A stretch of DNA of 27,994 bases from JBBQSF01 sp038214085. Its GTDB lineage: Bacteria; Bacteroidota; Bacteroidia; Bacteroidales; CG2-30-32-10. The stretch covers positions 1-27,994 of the forward strand of contig JBBQSF010000023.1 in the NCBI GenBank assembly GCA_038214085.1, written 5' to 3'. The translations under genes and the position numbers were made by a program. Under the pieces are notes generated by a model. The model was not told the DNA's origin and made no database searches. It worked only from the letters and a program-made list of their open reading frames with translations. Below, piece after piece: positions 24,535 to 27,994 of this stretch; the stretch's first letter is position 1; every line of letters begins with the position of its first letter.

Positions 24535-25545
24535 TTAAAGTTCGGCTAATTTCAATGCTTCTTCAATAAGCCTGTTTTTTTGAACGGATACAACACCAAC
24601 TTCTTCACAAACCAAACCGCCTGCTAAATTGGCAAGAGTGGCAATTTTTAATGCAGAAAGTTTCTGAGCCAGACAAAGAGCTGCAACCGAAATTACGGTG
24701 TCGCCGGCGCCTGATACATCGGCAATATTACGGATATGCGCTGAAATATGATGTTTTAATTCCGGAAAAGTATTGTCGCTGATAAAAACTCCTGATTCTG
24801 ATAAAGTTACCATAACCATTTTTATAGCAAACTTGTTTTGAAGGATATCAACTGCTTTGGTAAGTTCCGATATGTCATTAAGGTCGCAATCGAGTTTTAG
24901 GCCTTCTTTTAATTCCTTAAGATTGGGCTTGAAAAGTGTAATGTTCTGATATTCATTAAAATTTTTCTTTTTGGGGTCAGAAACCACTGGGATTTGTTTC
25001 TGTTTAGCAAGAGAAACTACTTCCTGTATTAAATCTCCGGTGATAACACCTTTGTCATAATCCTCAAAAATAATGGCTTCAATGTTTTGACTATCAATGA
25101 TATGTCTGATTTTATTTAAAAGTGAATTGGAAATTTCTTTCGAAATTGTAGTTTCAGTTTCTTCATCCACACGAAGCATTTGCGAATTATTTCCAATAAC
25201 CCGGAATTTTGTTGTTGTAATTCTTTTAGGTTCAACAATTATTCCTTCGCTACTTAATTTTTGCAGTTCAAGCAGTTGGAAAAAGTCATTTCCCTTTATA
25301 TCGTCTCCAATAACAGAGCAAAGAATTGGCGTAGCTCCAAGAGATTGAAGATTGAGCGCTACATTTGCTGCTCCACCCAAACGGTTTTCGCGTTTATTAA
25401 CGGTAACAATAGGTACAGGAGCTTCAGGCGAAATACGTTCTACTTTTCCCCATAAGTACGAGTCGATCATTACATCGCCGATTACTAGAATTTTTTGTGT
25501 CGAAAAACGCTCGAAAATGGTCGCTATTTCAGATTTGTCAAACAT
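24535..25545 (-). CDS. hldA: D-glycero-beta-D-manno-heptose-7-phosphate kinase (stand-alone)
   Basis: PfkB/ribokinase-family kinase making heptose 1,7-bisphosphate for the ADP-heptose of the lipopolysaccharide inner core. The 336 residues match the kinase half of E. coli HldE only; the cytidylyltransferase-like second half is absent, so a separate hldC is expected elsewhere. Family segments are VIGDVMIDSYLWGKVERISPE (about 21-41), RLGGAANVALNLQSLGA (55-71), and the catalytic base motif SGAGDT with Asp282. The RISPEAPVPIV wording marks heptose kinases as against ribokinases. It lies 6 bp after the membrane-protein gene at 25552-26199 and 15 bp before pdxH. ADP-heptose intermediates also trigger innate immunity in animal hosts, but no host link is shown here. 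Confidence 0.92.
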   Translation of the reverse strand: MFDKSEIATIFERFSTQKILVIGDVMIDSYLWGKVERISPEAPVPIVTVNKRENRLGGAANVALNLQSLGATPILCSVIGDDIKGNDFFQLLELQKLSSEGIIVEPKRITTTKFRVIGNNSQMLRVDEETETTISKEISNSLLNKIRHIIDSQNIEAIIFEDYDKGVITGDLIQEVVSLAKQKQIPVVSDPKKKNFNEYQNITLFKPNLKELKEGLKLDCDLNDISELTKAVDILQNKFAIKMVMVTLSESGVFISDNTFPELKHHISAHIRNIADVSGAGDTVISVAALCLAQKLSALKIATLANLAGGLVCEEVGVVSVQKNRLIEEALKLAEL

Positions 25546-25551
25546 ATTATA

Positions 25552-26199
25552 TTATTCTTTTTCTATTATTCGAAGCGTTCCATAATCTGCTTCCGGAAAA
25601 TCAACTGTAGAATTAAAAAGAAAATTTATTTTTAAGTCCTTAGAAGGATTAGCGTTAAATTCAACAGTGCTTTCGCCAAGCGATTTTTTGTCCTGAGAAA
25701 AAAAAGATAAATTTAATTTTCCTGAAAATGCTTTATCACAATCAACAGTAATTTCAACAGCAATAGGATTGTTCTTACTCGTTACGCCTTTAGTTACTTT
25801 TTTTAAAGTAATTCCGGCATAGTAAAAGCTGCGATGAGGATAAATTTTTGTGTAAATCAGGTTGTGTTTATTGTCTTCAATAAACCCTGACACGGGATCT
25901 ATGTAACTTGAATCAACTGGAGAATTCTGACGAAATAGTGAATCCGGATTCACAGTATTTGCCCAAGTATTCTGGTGAGAATAGTCTTTGTTTTGATTTA
26001 TTTTCTCAATAACATTTCTGAAACTTAAAACGATACCCACAATGCCCATAATAATTGCTATTATAAAAGCAACAAGACCGGGAATCCATTTTCTTTTCTG
26101 AGAGAAAATTAATCCGATAACAAGCAATGCAATTCCACCTATTCCGAATAAAATCGACAGGATTACCAGTAAAAAGGGCATAAAAGTATTTGTCTCCAT
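25552..26199 (-). CDS. two-TM membrane protein with soluble C-terminal domain, unknown function
   Basis: Not a family I can name. The 215 residues have two hydrophobic helices, about 8-32 and 39-60, followed by a polar linker and a domain of about 110 residues rich in beta strands (IAVEITVDCDKAFSGKLNLSFFSQ, STVEFNANPSKDLKINFLFN) that would face outside if the N-terminus does. The first 70 residues align without gaps to the product of the next upstream gene at 26273-26698: 29 of 70 positions are identical by eye, including GIGG, LLVxGLI, AIIM and the final QN. The two genes are therefore paralogues with different C-terminal domains. It leads the run membrane protein-hldA-pdxH-menG-DUF481, with a gap of only 6 bp to hldA, so it may be functionally tied to envelope assembly; this is inference. 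Confidence 0.8.
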   Translation of the reverse strand: METNTFMPFLLVILSILFGIGGIALLVIGLIFSQKRKWIPGLVAFIIAIIMGIVGIVLSFRNVIEKINQNKDYSHQNTWANTVNPDSLFRQNSPVDSSYIDPVSGFIEDNKHNLIYTKIYPHRSFYYAGITLKKVTKGVTSKNNPIAVEITVDCDKAFSGKLNLSFFSQDKKSLGESTVEFNANPSKDLKINFLFNSTVDFPEADYGTLRIIEKE

Positions 26200-26215
26200 T
26201 TCTGAAAAATATACA

Positions 26216-26223
26216 CAAAAGTA
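26216..26223 (-). promoter_or_regulatory. -7 box in front of the membrane protein-hldA-pdxH-menG run
   Basis: TACTTTTG on the minus strand matches TAnnTTTG and stands 16 nt before the ATG at 26199, in the 73-bp gap that follows the previous gene. No good -33 element is seen about 20 nt upstream (CTTT only). If real, it sets a separate five-gene transcript. Confidence 0.5.
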
Positions 26224-26272
26224 AACTTTTTGGCTTTAATAAAGCGAATATGAAATATTTTTCAAAATGCTA

Positions 26273-26698
26273 TCAGTTATGATGAGGACACTTATTTTTG
26301 CATTTTGAAGGATCACAATTCTTTGGGGTGCATTTTTGTGTTCCTTTATCATAAGAACTTCCGGTAATCACTTTCTTTTCAACACGAACGCAGCTATCGT
26401 TTGATGTGCTGTCGTTAATATACATAAGTGTATCGCCGCACATTTTATCATGCATAAACGGAGGGAAGGGCATTTCGTGTTTCATCATGTTTTGATGCAT
26501 AATGTGGAAAAATCTTCTGGCGCCCCAGAAAATTGCAGTGATCAACATTATTATAGCAACAAAAGTGAGGATGCTTCCCGAAATTGTAATTTTTTTCTTT
26601 TTGTTTATAAGACCGTAAACCAATAATCCTAAACCGCCAATACCAAGCAATACTGAAGCTACTGCAAGAAGATAAATAACCATTGTAATTGTGCTCAT
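26273..26698 (-). CDS. two-TM membrane protein with Cys/His/Met-rich tail, unknown function
   Basis: No known family recognised. The 141 residues have two hydrophobic helices (about 6-31 and 39-60) like the neighbour at 25552-26199, to which its first 70 residues align without gaps. The tail is different and striking: His65, His68, His74 and His83 are mixed with seven Met (67-92), and the end carries Cys103, 123, 128, 133 and 137 plus His139 and His140 (KCTPKNCDPSKCKNKCPHHN). Such composition suits binding of Cu+, Zn2+ or another soft metal outside the membrane. No heavy-metal ATPase or metal regulator gene is adjacent, so the metal link is an inference. It lies 107 bp after rpmH and is separated from it by a terminator, so it probably has its own promoter, not clearly seen. 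Confidence 0.75.
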   Translation of the reverse strand: MSTITMVIYLLAVASVLLGIGGLGLLVYGLINKKKKITISGSILTFVAIIMLITAIFWGARRFFHIMHQNMMKHEMPFPPFMHDKMCGDTLMYINDSTSNDSCVRVEKKVITGSSYDKGTQKCTPKNCDPSKCKNKCPHHN

Positions 26699-26749
26699 AA
26701 TTGAAAGTATTTGTTAATGAATAGGTTAATTAAAAACAAAAATAAGGAA

Positions 26750-26783
26750 TTAAAACAAAAAAGCCACAAAAAAATGCGGCTTT
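26750..26783 (-). terminator. rho-independent terminator of rpmH
   Basis: Read on the minus strand: stem AAAGCCGCA, a 6-T loop, TGTGGCTTT (9 bp with one G-T pair; arms at 26775-26783 and 26760-26768), then TTTTGTTTTA. It begins 22 bp after the rpmH stop. Confidence 0.85.
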
Positions 26784-26805
26784 AACATATAAATAAATCT
26801 ATATA

Positions 26806-26964
26806 TTATCTTTTATGAAGTTTCTCGTCAGAAACGGTCAGTTTTTTTCTTCCCTTGGCTCTTCTTGATGCCAGAACTCTGCGTCCGTTAGCACTTGCCA
26901 TACGTTCTCTGAAACCGTGTTTGTTTCTTCTTTTGCGTTGCGATGGTTGAAATGTTCTTTTCAT
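26806..26964 (-). CDS. rpmH: 50S ribosomal protein L34
   Basis: Small basic large-subunit ribosomal protein of 52 residues. The sequence begins MKRTFQPSQRKRRNKHGFRE, the L34 signature, continues with RMASANGRRVLASRRAKGRKKL, and ends in a short Bacteroidota-type tail (TVSDEKLHKR). It has its own strong promoter upstream and terminator downstream, so it is transcribed alone. rnpA does not follow it and no dnaA is in view, unlike the classic rpmH-rnpA order of many bacteria; solitary rpmH is common in Bacteroidota. Confidence 0.97.
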   Translation of the reverse strand: MKRTFQPSQRKRRNKHGFRERMASANGRRVLASRRAKGRKKLTVSDEKLHKR

Positions 26965-26984
26965 ATACTCAAAATTTGGGAGTG

Positions 26985-27014
26985 CAAAGATAAGGCTTTT
27001 TTAATTATTTCAAA
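26985..27014 (-). promoter_or_regulatory. rpmH promoter
   Basis: On the minus strand, TTTG (27011-27014), an 18-nt spacer and TATCTTTG (26985-26992), 20 nt before the rpmH ATG. The -7 box is a perfect consensus; the spacer is slightly short. The -33 element lies inside the first copy of a 12-bp tandem repeat, which repeats TTTG-like words upstream. Confidence 0.7.
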
Positions 27015-27042
27015 ATAAATTTCAAAATAAATTTGAAAATAA
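27007..27042. repeat. three tandem copies of a 12-bp unit upstream of rpmH
   Basis: ATTTCAAAATAA occurs at 27007-27018 and 27019-27030 and, with one change, as ATTTGAAAATAA at 27031-27042. The array fills the space between the rpmH -7 region and the pepD terminator. On the minus strand it gives TTATTTTGAAAT units, an A/T-rich upstream element that could help RNA polymerase binding. Confidence 0.8.
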
Positions 27043-27079
27043 GCAGAACCTTCCGGATTTTACTCAAAAGGCTCTGCTT
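27041..27079 (-). terminator. terminator downstream of pepD
   Basis: Stem AAGCAGAGCCTT / AAGGTTCTGCTT on the minus strand (12 bp with one G-T pair; arms 27068-27079 and 27041-27052) around a 15-nt loop, followed by ATTTTCAAATTTATTTT. It begins 7 bp after the pepD stop and ends where the rpmH upstream repeats begin. Confidence 0.8.
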
Positions 27080-27085
27080 GAAAAT

Positions 27086-27994
27086 TTATTTTACAGGCGC
27101 ATTTTTAAGCGTTTCAACTAAAAATTCCCAGAATTTTTTTACCGATGGAATATTTACTTTTTCATCTGGGGAGTGAGGAAAATTAATAGTTGGTCCAAAG
27201 GAAATCATGTCCCAGTTTTTATAAACTCCGCCAAGTAATCCGCATTCCAGTCCGGCATGTATTGCACTGATATGTGGTTTTGTGCCAAATTGTTTTTCAT
27301 AAGCAGCAAGCATTTCCTTCAAAATAGCTGAGTCCATGTTTGGTTTCCATCCTGGATATTGTCCATCAAAAACAGATTCTGCTCCTGCCAAATTGTAAAC
27401 ACTTTCTATTTTATGCTCAAGGTCATCTTTTGCCGAATCAACTGAACTGCGAAGCAGACACATTACTACTATCTCATTGTTTCCGGATTTTACAATTGCC
27501 AGATTTGTTGATGTTTCAACCAATCCTTTCATATCCTGACTGTCGCGGATAACTCCGTTTGCAGTAGCATAAATTGCGTTCAGGAAATTAAAAGTGGTTC
27601 TCAGATCAATTACACTGGTTGGTAAAGCCGCAGGTTCAACTGAAATGGTCAGATCGGTTTCAACGCCTTTATATTCGTTAATAACGATTGCCCTGAATTC
27701 GTCAACAAAAGTTTTGAATGCAGCAACTTTATTTTTTGGAAGTGTAACTACGGCATTGGATTCGCGTGGAATAGCATTACGTAATGAGCCCCCATCAATT
27801 GATGAAAGTCTTAATCCCATGTTTTTATGAGCAAACCAGAGAATACGGTTCAGAATAATATTTGAATTTCCTCTTTCGAGTGAAATATCAACTCCTGAAT
27901 GTCCACCTTTTAATCCTTTTACTATTACGGTAAAAGCTTCTGAATCAGCAGGAGTAGGTTCGTCGCTGTATTTGAATTTAAGATTGGCATTTGT
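27086..27994 (-). CDS. pepD: cytosol non-specific (Xaa-His) dipeptidase, family M20 (5' end outside window)
   Basis: Zinc-dependent dipeptidase that splits dipeptides in the cytoplasm, known as carnosinase-like aminoacyl-histidine dipeptidase. Only the C-terminal 302 codons lie in the window; the frame is open to the right edge and an internal ATG at 27820 is not the start. Diagnostic parts are KGLKGGHSGVDIS near the edge (start of the dimerisation/lid domain), LSSIDGGSLRNAIPRE, AIHAGLECGLLGG with the metal-ligand glutamate, and the C-terminal SFGPTINFPHSPDEKVNIPS, whose His is the final metal ligand. The N-terminal metal-binding Asp/His region is outside the window. It is followed by its own terminator, so it is the end of a transcript. 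Confidence 0.93.
   Translation of the reverse strand, partial: TNANLKFKYSDEPTPADSEAFTVIVKGLKGGHSGVDISLERGNSNIILNRILWFAHKNMGLRLSSIDGGSLRNAIPRESNAVVTLPKNKVAAFKTFVDEFRAIVINEYKGVETDLTISVEPAALPTSVIDLRTTFNFLNAIYATANGVIRDSQDMKGLVETSTNLAIVKSGNNEIVVMCLLRSSVDSAKDDLEHKIESVYNLAGAESVFDGQYPGWKPNMDSAILKEMLAAYEKQFGTKPHISAIHAGLECGLLGGVYKNWDMISFGPTINFPHSPDEKVNIPSVKKFWEFLVETLKNAPVK

Overview
The window comes from the chromosome of a Bacteroidota (Bacteroidetes) bacterium with an AT-rich genome. Four independent signs support this: a MurF-alanine racemase fusion gene; a secreted protein with a type-B type IX secretion (gliding-motility-associated) C-terminal domain; several promoters of the Bacteroidetes form (TTTG, about 20 nt, TAnnTTTG); and almost no Shine-Dalgarno sequences. 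MqnC together with MenG points to menaquinone made by the futalosine route. Nothing identifies the genus. Most of the window is ordinary housekeeping sequence. I see no rRNA, tRNA, CRISPR array, intact insertion sequence or phage.

Layout. 1-3222 (minus): cysS followed by a CAT-type amino acid permease that runs off the left edge. 3351-4538 (minus): a lone AAA ATPase of the archaeal-type family, whose promoter is covered by two palindromes of the same design. 4539-5023: gene-free, possibly decayed sequence. 5024-7365 (plus): the threonine-to-glycine pair tdh-kbl, ending in a clear terminator. 7363-9190 (plus): inorganic pyrophosphatase and a small radical SAM protein. 9192-14312 (minus): leucyl aminopeptidase, pdxA and murF-alr, a likely operon. 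14358-22374 (plus): mqnC, an outer-membrane protein, an AI-2E-family permease, a radical SAM/SPASM protein with no usable ATG, a large T9SS-secreted protein, ribE and a coupled hypothetical gene. 22391-26223 (minus): a tight five-gene run (membrane protein, hldA, pdxH, menG, DUF481-like outer-membrane protein). 26273-27994 (minus): a second membrane protein related to the first gene of that run, rpmH with its own promoter and terminator, and a pepD dipeptidase cut by the right edge.

How the genes fit together: PdxA and PdxH both serve pyridoxal phosphate synthesis, and Kbl and the racemase domain use that cofactor. MqnC and MenG are an early and the last step of menaquinone synthesis. HldA serves the lipopolysaccharide core and MurF-Alr serves peptidoglycan. 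Tdh with Kbl, the two peptidases and the permease deal with amino acids. The parts least explained by known biology are the operator-like palindromes at the ATPase promoter, the pair of related two-TM membrane proteins (one with a Cys/His/Met-rich tail), and the radical SAM/SPASM gene beside the permease. None of these amounts to proof of a new system.
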